Source: Treponema sp.
GTDB lineage: Bacteria; Spirochaetota; Spirochaetia; Treponematales; Breznakiellaceae
Assembly: GCA_031271075.1 (NCBI GenBank)
Contig: JAISWN010000392.1
Span: forward strand, 1 to 6,622
DNA length: 6,622 bases
Direction of reading: 5' to 3'
Positions 1-4,844 of the stretch are shown in pieces. The stretch's first letter is position 1, and each line of letters opens with the position of its first letter. Made by a program: the position numbers and the translations under genes. The notes beneath the pieces were generated by a model, which worked only from the letters and a program-made list of their open reading frames with translations, did not search any database and had not been told where the DNA came from.

Positions 1-115
1 CTCATTCGCGATTCCTTCTTTGCCAGTGCAAAAAACCCGGAACTTGCCCGCGGGGGGTGAACGTTTCCCGCGTGAATTAACCCGTTTTAGGGGTGAACGA
101 TTCCCTAGTTATTGA
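1..115. other. Window edge: ambiguous end or start of a neighbouring gene
   Basis: Three readings compete here and none can be settled from this window. Plus frame 1 is open from the first base to a TGA at 58-60 and would give a protein-like tail ending in NPELARGG. Plus frame 2 is open to a TGA at 113-115 and contains the pentapeptide GERFP twice, because it runs through the duplicated 16-base motif. On the minus strand, an ATG at 5-3 is preceded by AGAAGGA (complement of 13-19) with seven bases of spacing, a good start signal for a divergent gene lying almost wholly outside the window. TTTGC-cagt-GCAAA at 19-32 is a small inverted repeat beside that site. If the minus start is real, 6-307 is a shared divergent control region and the outside gene could be the operon's regulator, which is inference. 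Confidence 0.3.
54..105. repeat. Two near-identical 16-base direct repeats
   Basis: The 16-mer GGGGTGAACGTTTCCC at 54-69 recurs as GGGGTGAACGATTCCC at 90-105, with one mismatch and a 36-base offset. A weaker GTGAA...CCC copy lies between them near 72-83. Because 36 is a multiple of three, the repeats stay in one reading frame and encode GERFP twice. They could be a dispersed intergenic repeat, a pair of protein-binding sites, or the end of a repetitive coding sequence. The spacing is about three and a half helical turns, so paired regulator sites on one DNA face are not specially favoured. Confidence 0.6.
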
Positions 116-140
116 CAGCGAATTTTTTTGACAGCCTTTT
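112..140 (+). repeat. TTGACAG/A-T tract repeat, copy A (left of operon)
   Basis: The stretch starts TTGACAGCGAATTTTTT (112-128) and runs on through TTGACAG to a CCTTTT block. The same 17 bases recur exactly at 4737-4753, and 121-140 is also closely matched by 4761-4780, so the likeness is longer than one word. ACAGCGAA (115-122) can pair with TTCGCTGT (139-146) as an 8-bp hairpin with a 16-base loop. TTGACA at 112-117 and 128-133 matches the sigma-70 -35 consensus, but no -10 box lies at the right distance, so I do not call a promoter. It is read here as a dispersed repeat. Confidence 0.6.
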
Positions 141-202
141 CGCTGTTTGCCTCAAAGTTTTGCGGGCAAATTTCGTTGTGTAAATTTAAAATCCCGCATT
201 GG

Positions 203-235
203 CCTCATAAAATCCTCATAAAATTCATAAAAAAA
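203..235 (+). repeat. 11-bp tandem repeat upstream of the TRAP promoter
   Basis: CCTCATAAAAT occurs twice head to tail (203-213 and 214-224). A third, shortened copy starting TCATAAAA follows from 225. The period is close to one DNA helical turn and each unit carries an A-tract. It ends just before the candidate -35 box, so it could bend DNA, act as an A/T-rich upstream promoter element, or carry phased activator sites. It could also be simple slippage. Further upstream, GCGGG (162-166) with CCCGC (193-197), and two AAATTT blocks between them, could form a loose stem. Confidence 0.6.
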
Positions 236-236
236 C

Positions 237-265
237 TTGCCTTTTCGCAGGGGGACAGTTACTAT
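237..265 (+). promoter_or_regulatory. Candidate sigma-70 promoter of the TRAP operon
   Basis: TTGCCT (237-242) and TACTAT (260-265) are separated by 17 bases, and each matches four of six consensus positions. Transcription would start near 272, just before or inside the operator half-sites. Overlapping alternatives for the -10 box are TATAAA at 263-268 and TATGAT at 270-275, which lack a well-spaced -35. The position is reasonable but the exact hexamers are uncertain. Confidence 0.3.
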
Positions 266-273
266 AAAATATG

Positions 274-292
274 ATGTCATACGACATATGTC
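274..292. promoter_or_regulatory. Operator-like inverted half-sites, GntR/FadR type possible
   Basis: Three half-sites lie in a row: ATGTC (274-278), GACAT (283-287) and ATGTC (288-292). The first two form a 14-base inverted repeat with one mismatched pair, and the last two form the perfect 10-base palindrome GACATATGTC. Bases 274-284 (ATGTCATACGA) match five of the six fixed positions of the FadR-subfamily GntR consensus TNGTNNNACNA. Such regulators often control sugar-acid operons. The site sits between the candidate promoter and the ribosome-binding site, which favours repression relieved by the substrate or a catabolite. The protein family is inference; the symmetry is seen directly. Confidence 0.5.
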
Positions 293-307
293 TATGAGGA
301 GGAAAAG

Positions 308-1339
308 ATGAGAAAAATATTGGGAACCTATAAGAAGATCGCGCTTGCCGGGGCGGTTTTAATCCTTTTGCTGGGCTGTACTCCAAAAGGCGATGATGGC
401 AAGAAGGTGATTATCCTGCGGATGAATTCCCAGGCGGTGAGCTTTGATACCGACGGCAACCGCCTTCACCAAACTTTTATGGACGAGGTTTCAAAAAACA
501 GCAACGGCAGGATAAAGGTGGAACCGCATTTTAGTTCCAGCCTGGGCGGCACTCCTGAGGCCGCTATCGGCGGCATACAGAATAAATCCTATGAGATGAT
601 CACCTTCGCCCTTGGGATTTACGCCATGTATACCAATGCCTTTTTGCCTATGGATGTGCCATACCTCATTGATAGCGACGAAATGGCCTACGCGGTGATT
701 TCCGGGGATTTAGGCAAGAAAATGGCCGAAAAGTGCGAGGCGGACACGGGTATCAAGATGCTCTATTACAACATGCTGGGGTTCCGCCTGCTTTCCAATT
801 CAAAACATCCCATCACCGCGCCGGATGACCTTAAGGGGTTAAAAATCCGCACCCAGGCCAATCCGTTCCACATGGCCGCGATGGAAATCCATGGCGCGTC
901 GGTAACGACCACTCCTTTTTCGGAGCTCTTTACCGCCCTGCAGCAAAAGGTGATCGATGGTCAGGAAAATCCCATAATGAACGTGCGGGATTCGCGGTTC
1001 AACGAAATACAACAATACCTCACCAAGACCAACCATCTGTACACCTTCGCCGGGGCGGGGATCAACGCGGAATTCTACAACGGATTATCCCAGGAACTGA
1101 GGGACGTCATCGGGAAGGCCGCGGCTACGGCCCAGGCCCAAACGCTGCGGGAACTAAAGGACGCGGAAATAGCCGCGTATAAACAAATCGGGAGCGCCAC
1201 GGAGATTGTCGAACTCTCCGGTACGCAAATGGCGGCATTCAAAGAGAAGACCGTCCCTTTGCTTTCCCGGTTTAAGGACCAGCAAAAATCCGATTATTTC
1301 AGCCAGGTTGTGGACGAAATACAGAAATTAGCGGATTAA
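308..1339 (+). CDS. dctP: TRAP transporter substrate-binding lipoprotein, DctP family
   Basis: This is the extracytoplasmic receptor of a tripartite ATP-independent periplasmic transporter. It binds an organic acid and delivers it to DctQM. The 343-residue protein begins with a basic segment, a hydrophobic stretch (about 11-22) and a lipobox LLGC with Cys24, so it should be lipid-anchored rather than freely soluble. DctP-family hallmarks follow: GFR (Arg160), a DLKGLKIR segment ending at Arg181, and ALQQKVIDGQENP at 210-222. Arg181 is the residue expected to salt-bridge the substrate carboxylate, and Asn221 lies 40 residues later, as expected in the family. AGGAGG at 297-302 is five bases before the ATG and supports this start. 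It is the first gene of the operon, followed by an inverted repeat that may raise its mRNA level. The ligand is not identifiable; the neighbouring dehydratase points to a sugar acid. Confidence 0.95.
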   Translation: MRKILGTYKKIALAGAVLILLLGCTPKGDDGKKVIILRMNSQAVSFDTDGNRLHQTFMDEVSKNSNGRIKVEPHFSSSLGGTPEAAIGGIQNKSYEMITFALGIYAMYTNAFLPMDVPYLIDSDEMAYAVISGDLGKKMAEKCEADTGIKMLYYNMLGFRLLSNSKHPITAPDDLKGLKIRTQANPFHMAAMEIHGASVTTTPFSELFTALQQKVIDGQENPIMNVRDSRFNEIQQYLTKTNHLYTFAGAGINAEFYNGLSQELRDVIGKAAATAQAQTLRELKDAEIAAYKQIGSATEIVELSGTQMAAFKEKTVPLLSRFKDQQKSDYFSQVVDEIQKLAD

Positions 1340-1350
1340 GGCCGCTGAAA

Positions 1351-1369
1351 ATTCCGGTTTAACCGGAAT
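1351..1369 (+). promoter_or_regulatory. Perfect inverted repeat between dctP and dctQ
   Basis: ATTCCGGTT and AACCGGAAT are perfect 9-base arms around one central T, 11 bases after the dctP stop. In RNA this would fold as roughly a 7-bp stem with a short loop. No run of U follows, so it is unlikely to be a full terminator. A stable hairpin between a binding-protein gene and its membrane-subunit genes is a known way to protect the upstream mRNA and lower downstream expression, and that is the likely role. A DNA-binding site is the alternative. Confidence 0.6.
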
Positions 1370-1411
1370 GCCGTGAATTCGCGGGGTTTTGCCCCCAAGG
1401 GGAACTGCCAA

Positions 1412-1963
1412 ATGAACGTGCTAAAATGGCTGGATGAAAACCTTGAGAAGCTTACCGGAATGGTTGTGGTCTCCATGATTGTCCTCATGCTTTTGATTCA
1501 GGTTATCAGCCGGTATTTATTCAAGTATTCCGTCGCCTTTGCCGAAGAGGCCGCTTTGATGCTTTTTGTCATATTCACGTATTTAGGTTCATCTTTGGCC
1601 ATAAAAAGAAGACGGCATTTGAGGATCACTATTTTAGTAAACCGGCTAAACGCCGGTATGCAGAAATTAAGCGGAATCCTGGTGAATATTCTTTTTTTTG
1701 CCGCGGTGCTTATTGTTACCAAAGGGCTGTGGCCGATAGTAGGCAGTCTAAAGAAATATAAAATGATCACCCCCATCATGAAGATTCCCAAATATTTAAT
1801 ATACGGCATCATCATGTTCATCATGGTATTGATGCTGATACGACTGGCGCAGGATTCCGTCCTGCTGTTCAGGGAGTATCGGGAGATAAAGCAGGGCGTC
1901 CCTCCCCCGGAACGGACAGAAACAATGGAAGACAACACCCGCGGGCCGGAGGGGGACGCATGA
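1412..1963 (+). CDS. dctQ: TRAP transporter small membrane subunit, DctQ family
   Basis: This is the four-helix small membrane component that pairs with DctM in the inner membrane and is needed for TRAP uptake. From the ATG at 1412 the protein has 183 residues, normal for DctQ. Hydrophobic segments lie at about 16-33, 43-64, 87-106 and 126-145. The family pattern is visible as ISRYLF (32-37), FAEEAALML (43-51, acidic pair Glu45-Glu46) and LGSSLAIKRRRHLRI (58-72). The tail after about residue 155 is hydrophilic. An upstream in-frame GTG at 1373 would add 13 residues. I prefer 1412 because AGGGGA at 1398-1403 is eight bases before it and the added residues are not membrane-like. The stop overlaps the dctM start in ATGA, so the two are probably translationally coupled. 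Confidence 0.9.
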   Translation: MNVLKWLDENLEKLTGMVVVSMIVLMLLIQVISRYLFKYSVAFAEEAALMLFVIFTYLGSSLAIKRRRHLRITILVNRLNAGMQKLSGILVNILFFAAVLIVTKGLWPIVGSLKKYKMITPIMKIPKYLIYGIIMFIMVLMLIRLAQDSVLLFREYREIKQGVPPPERTETMEDNTRGPEGDA

Positions 1964-3246
1964 ATTCAACGATAGTTATTTTATTATTCACCGTGTTTTA
2001 TTTGGCCCTGGGAGTTCCGGTAGGGGTCTCCTTTATCCTCAGTATGGCCAGCACCATGCTTTTGTACCCGGTGACCAATATTACCTTCATAGCCCAAAAC
2101 ATGTATACCGCGCTGGATTCCCTGACGCTCATCGCCATTCCCTGTTTTATTCTGGCGGGGGTTGTCATGGAGACCGGCGGATTGTCCCGGCGGCTTATCC
2201 GTATCGCGAACTGCATGGTTGGCCGCTTTACTGGCGGGCTGGGACTGGTGGTGGTTTTGGCCTGCTTGTTTTTTGGCGCGGTTTCCGGATCCGCGCCGGC
2301 CACGGTGGCGGCTATCGGCGGGATTATGATCCCGGCCATGGTAAAACAGGGGTATGAAAAAACTTATTCTACCGCCCTGGTGGCGGCGGCGGGGGGGCTG
2401 GGCGTTATCGTGCCCCCCAGCATCCCCTTTGTTATCTACGGCTGTACGGTGGGGGTCTCCATCGGCAGTTTGTTTATGGCCGGGTTCATTCCCGCGCTGG
2501 TTATCGCTGTTTTCCTGATGGCGGTACATCTTTTTATCGCCCGAAAAGAAGGTTACACGGGAAGTTCCGAGCGGATATCTTTTAAGGAATTCCTCAAGGT
2601 TTTGCTTGACGGCATCTGGGCGCTTTTGATGCCTGTCATTATCTTGGGCGGTATTTACGGCGGGGTTTTTACCCCCACTGAAGCATCGGTGGTTGCGGTA
2701 GTATATGGCGTGATTGTGGGTATGTTTGTCTATAAGGAACTTACCCTGAAGGACCTGTTTCGGGTTCTGGACGAAAACGTGTCCTTTATCGGCGCCATTA
2801 TGTTTACCCTGGCACCGGCGACTATTTTAGGCGCCCTCTTTGCCCTGATGGGAGTGCCTGAGCAGGTATCTGTTTTTCTGGGGGGAATTTCCCAAAACAA
2901 GTATATCATTTTGCTGATCATCAATGTGGTCCTGCTGTTTGTCGGCATGATTATGGACTCCATTTCGGCCATTGTTATCCTTGCCCCGACCCTGATGGGG
3001 GCATTATTGCCCTTTGGGGTGGACCCTGTTCATTTTGGGATTATCATTACCGTGAACCTGGCAATAGGATTTATCACGCCCCCGGTGGCGGCTAACCTTT
3101 TTGTCGCCTCGGGGCTTACCGGCATCCCTATCGAAATCCTCGCCAGGAAAATATGGCCCTTTGTTTTGGCGCTGTTTCTTTCTTTGATAATAATTACGAT
3201 GATTCCCGAAGTATCGTTATGGCTGCCCAATTTGTTGGCCAAATAA
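1960..3246 (+). CDS. dctM: TRAP transporter large membrane subunit, DctM family
   Basis: This is the large permease subunit that carries the transport path and couples substrate import to an ion gradient, usually sodium. The 428-residue length is typical of unfused DctM, and nearly the whole protein is hydrophobic, with about a dozen membrane segments. Family signatures are intact: SGSAPATVAAIGGIMIPAM at 109-127, then a glycine-rich stretch leading to IVPPSIPFVIYG (150-161), GVFTPTEAS (235-243), and GFITPPVAANLFVASG (370-385) in the second half of the internally repeated fold. The ATG lies inside the dctQ end, with a GGAGGGG ribosome-binding site at 1948-1954. It lies 18 bases upstream of the dehydratase gene. 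There is no sign of truncation or frameshift. Substrate choice is set mainly by DctP, so the sequence gives no substrate on its own. Confidence 0.95.
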   Translation: MNSTIVILLFTVFYLALGVPVGVSFILSMASTMLLYPVTNITFIAQNMYTALDSLTLIAIPCFILAGVVMETGGLSRRLIRIANCMVGRFTGGLGLVVVLACLFFGAVSGSAPATVAAIGGIMIPAMVKQGYEKTYSTALVAAAGGLGVIVPPSIPFVIYGCTVGVSIGSLFMAGFIPALVIAVFLMAVHLFIARKEGYTGSSERISFKEFLKVLLDGIWALLMPVIILGGIYGGVFTPTEASVVAVVYGVIVGMFVYKELTLKDLFRVLDENVSFIGAIMFTLAPATILGALFALMGVPEQVSVFLGGISQNKYIILLIINVVLLFVGMIMDSISAIVILAPTLMGALLPFGVDPVHFGIIITVNLAIGFITPPVAANLFVASGLTGIPIEILARKIWPFVLALFLSLIIITMIPEVSLWLPNLLAK

Positions 3247-3264
3247 TTTATAGGAGTATGGATT

Positions 3265-4455
3265 ATGAAAATCACGAGTGTTGAAATTTTTGACATTGAT
3301 AGAAACATGCATGTTTCAGGCGGAGCCAGTTGGAATCCGGTTTTTGTTAAAGTGAATACCGACGAGGGTATCTCCGGCTACGGCGAAGTCGGGCTTGCCT
3401 ATGGCGATGGCAGCAAGGCCGGCGTCGGGATCGCCCGGGATTATGCCCGCCATGTCATTGGCAAGGATCCCTTAAAAAGTGAAAAGATTTGGCTGGATAT
3501 TTTGCGCGGCTCTTTCTGGGCCCAGGGAAACGGCGCGGTTGAAATGGCGGGGATAAGCGCCTATGACATGGCGTTCTGGGATATTAAGGGCAAGGCTTAC
3601 GGGGTCCCCGTGTACCAGCTTTTAGGCGGGAAAACCAACGAAAAATTGCGGGCCTACGCCTCACAGATTCAATTCAACTGGCATACCGCCGAGGAAGAGA
3701 TTCTTTACAAGAGGCAGCAGTATGTCGAGGTAACCAAAAAAGCCATGGGCGAAGGATACACCTGCGTTAAAGTAGATCCTATTATTTTTGATGACCAGGG
3801 GGTTCCCTTCGGCTGGAATACCCACGGGGTTTTAAGCCAAAAACTTATCCGTATCGCCCGCGAACGGATTGAAGCCATCCGGGAGGCAGGCGGCGATGAC
3901 ATGGATATTATTATCGAGCTCCATTCCTTTACCGACGCGACCGCGGCCATCCAGCTTGGTAAGGCCCTGGAGCCTTTTAATATATTCTACTATGAGGAAC
4001 CGGTGGCGCCCTTAAACCCGGAGATGATGAAGCTGGTGGCGGACAACGTCAATATCCCCCTTGCCAGCGGCGAGCGCATTTACAGCCGCTGGGGTTACGC
4101 TCCCTTTTTCAAGAACAGGTCCCTTTCGGTTATTCAGCCGGATCTGGCTAACTGCGGCGGCATCAGCGAAGGCAAAAAAATCTGTGATATGGCGCAGGTC
4201 TTTGACATGTCGGTGCAGGTACATGTCTGCGGCGGCCCCATTTCCAAGGCGGCGGCGCTGCAATTAGAAGCGGTTATTCCCAATTTCCTTATCCATGAGC
4301 ACCATTCCTTTGCCTTGCTGCCGTATAATGTCCGGCTTTGCAAATACGATTACCAGCCGGTTAACGGCTGCTACAGCGTCCCTGATTTGCCGGGAATCGG
4401 GCAGGAACTTACCGAAGAGACCATGAAGGAATTCCCCCCTCTGGTTGTTTCGTAA
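3265..4455 (+). CDS. Enolase-superfamily sugar-acid dehydratase (MR/MLE-like)
   Basis: This is a cytoplasmic, Mg-dependent member of the mandelate racemase/muconate lactonizing enzyme group. Such enzymes abstract a proton next to a carboxylate; most relatives with this pattern dehydrate aldonic, uronic or aldaric acids to 2-keto-3-deoxy acids. An N-terminal capping region (about 1-125) precedes the barrel. Probable metal ligands are Glu218 (IELH), Glu244 (FYYEEP) and Glu270 (ASGER), evenly spaced by 26 residues. His220, His320 (VQVHVCGGP) and Glu345 (PNFLIHE) are candidate catalytic residues. The PDLANCGGI segment at 292-300 fits the family. Relatives in the mannonate/galactonate dehydratase group usually have Asp where Glu218 stands, and Gln before the final Glu where this protein has His. 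AGGAG (3252-3256) is eight bases before the ATG. Its place after dctPQM implies that it acts on the imported acid. Exact substrate is unknown; racemase or cycloisomerase activity remains possible. Confidence 0.88.
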   Translation: MKITSVEIFDIDRNMHVSGGASWNPVFVKVNTDEGISGYGEVGLAYGDGSKAGVGIARDYARHVIGKDPLKSEKIWLDILRGSFWAQGNGAVEMAGISAYDMAFWDIKGKAYGVPVYQLLGGKTNEKLRAYASQIQFNWHTAEEEILYKRQQYVEVTKKAMGEGYTCVKVDPIIFDDQGVPFGWNTHGVLSQKLIRIARERIEAIREAGGDDMDIIIELHSFTDATAAIQLGKALEPFNIFYYEEPVAPLNPEMMKLVADNVNIPLASGERIYSRWGYAPFFKNRSLSVIQPDLANCGGISEGKKICDMAQVFDMSVQVHVCGGPISKAAALQLEAVIPNFLIHEHHSFALLPYNVRLCKYDYQPVNGCYSVPDLPGIGQELTEETMKEFPPLVVS

Positions 4456-4479
4456 GGCGGAGACGAAGGGCCCTCCGCC
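4456..4479 (+). terminator. GC-rich hairpin directly after the operon, possible terminator
   Basis: GGCGGAG (4456-4462) pairs perfectly with CTCCGCC (4473-4479) across a 10-base loop, and the hairpin starts on the base after the dehydratase stop. The position is right for the operon's 3' end. No U-run follows (the next bases are GGGGATATACG), so it may stabilise the 3' end or assist Rho-dependent ending rather than act as a classic intrinsic terminator. Confidence 0.4.
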
Positions 4480-4591
4480 GGGGATATACGGGAGGCGGGC
4501 AATGCGGCGGGTTCGTAGGCGCAATACACCCCCGTGACCGGCACCCTATGTGGCTCTCAAAGAGTGTATTTCCCTGACAACCGACTCTCCT
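4480..4591. other. Non-coding stretch with no recognisable gene
   Basis: I find no convincing gene here. The left part is G/C-rich with several GGCGGG-like words. AATACAC (4523-4529) and GTGTATT (4564-4570) are 7-base inverted arms 34 bases apart. On the minus strand one frame stays open and is rich in Pro and Arg, which fits compositional bias better than a protein. The stretch may be a dispersed repeat or decayed sequence continuing from the chemotaxis-like fragment to its right. Confidence 0.4.
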
Positions 4592-4738
4592 AACCCGGTT
4601 TCCTCCGCCGCTTTGGGCATCCATGATATCCTTTATACTTGCCGCTTCCTCTTTTACCTCGCCTACAAGGGACATGATGGAGTCAAACTGCCTCTGGGCA
4701 TTGCTTGACGATTCCCGGGAACTGTCGATCAGGGCTTT
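4592..4738 (-). pseudogene. Remnant resembling a methyl-accepting chemotaxis protein
   Basis: Read on the minus strand from 4738, an open frame gives a segment with QRQFDSIMSLVGEVKEEAAS followed by IKDIMDAQSGGGNRV. The pattern of F..I..LV..V..E...I...M..QS.G...V resembles part of the long helical signalling domain of chemotaxis receptors, especially those I associate with treponemes. A real receptor would be several hundred residues, with membrane helices; here only about 49 residues are recognisable. After the final Val the expected helix stops in this frame. A neighbouring frame gives ESVVREIHSL before a stop at 4548-4546, which may be the frameshifted continuation or chance. The fragment's upstream end coincides with the TTGACAG repeat, suggesting a break point there. 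There is no ribosome-binding site or gene start. The alternative is a fortuitous helical reading. Confidence 0.42.
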
Positions 4739-4780
4739 GACAGCGAATTTTTTCTGACAGAATTTTTTTGACGGTCCTTT
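4737..4780 (+). repeat. TTGACAG/A-T tract repeat, copy B (right of operon)
   Basis: Bases 4737-4753 equal 112-128 exactly (17 bases). A second unit, TGACAGAATTTTTTTGACGG, follows at 4755-4774, and 4761-4780 aligns with 121-140 with few differences. Copy B therefore looks like copy A with one extra internal unit. Both copies have the same orientation and they enclose the whole TRAP/dehydratase operon. On the minus strand it abuts the chemotaxis-like fragment and keeps its frame open through a Lys/Phe-rich stretch. The family and extent of the repeat are unknown. Confidence 0.6.
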
Positions 4781-4819
4781 GTTGAAACTGAGAATTCCCG
4801 GCCCGAGGCTTTAAAACCT
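4768..4819 (+). promoter_or_regulatory. Weak candidate promoter and palindrome upstream of nadE
   Basis: TTGACG (4768-4773) and GAGAAT (4790-4795) are 16 bases apart and could serve as -35 and -10 boxes, with TG just before AGAAT. The -10 match is only four of six. AGGCTTTAAAACCT at 4806-4819 is a near-palindrome with one mismatched pair and lies where a repressor could act on nadE. No known NAD-related riboswitch or operator is recognised. Confidence 0.22.
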
Positions 4820-4844
4820 TCCGGTGGTATGGTATTTTTCAGGT

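Noticed and set aside
20..55. Possible intrinsic terminator on the minus strand (G/C-rich stretch before TTTTTT)
   Set aside because: The G/C-rich bases form only a four-pair stem, too weak to support the call.
112..133. Two TTGACA words as promoter -35 boxes
   Set aside because: No -10-like hexamer occurs 16-18 bases downstream of either; they are better explained as part of the repeat.
1498..1938. A 146-codon minus-strand frame opposite dctQ
   Set aside because: Entirely inside an intact dctQ on the other strand, with no supporting motif.
1984..2529. A 181-codon minus-strand frame opposite dctM
   Set aside because: Low-complexity hydrophilic product complementary to membrane-coding sequence; no start signal or family resemblance.
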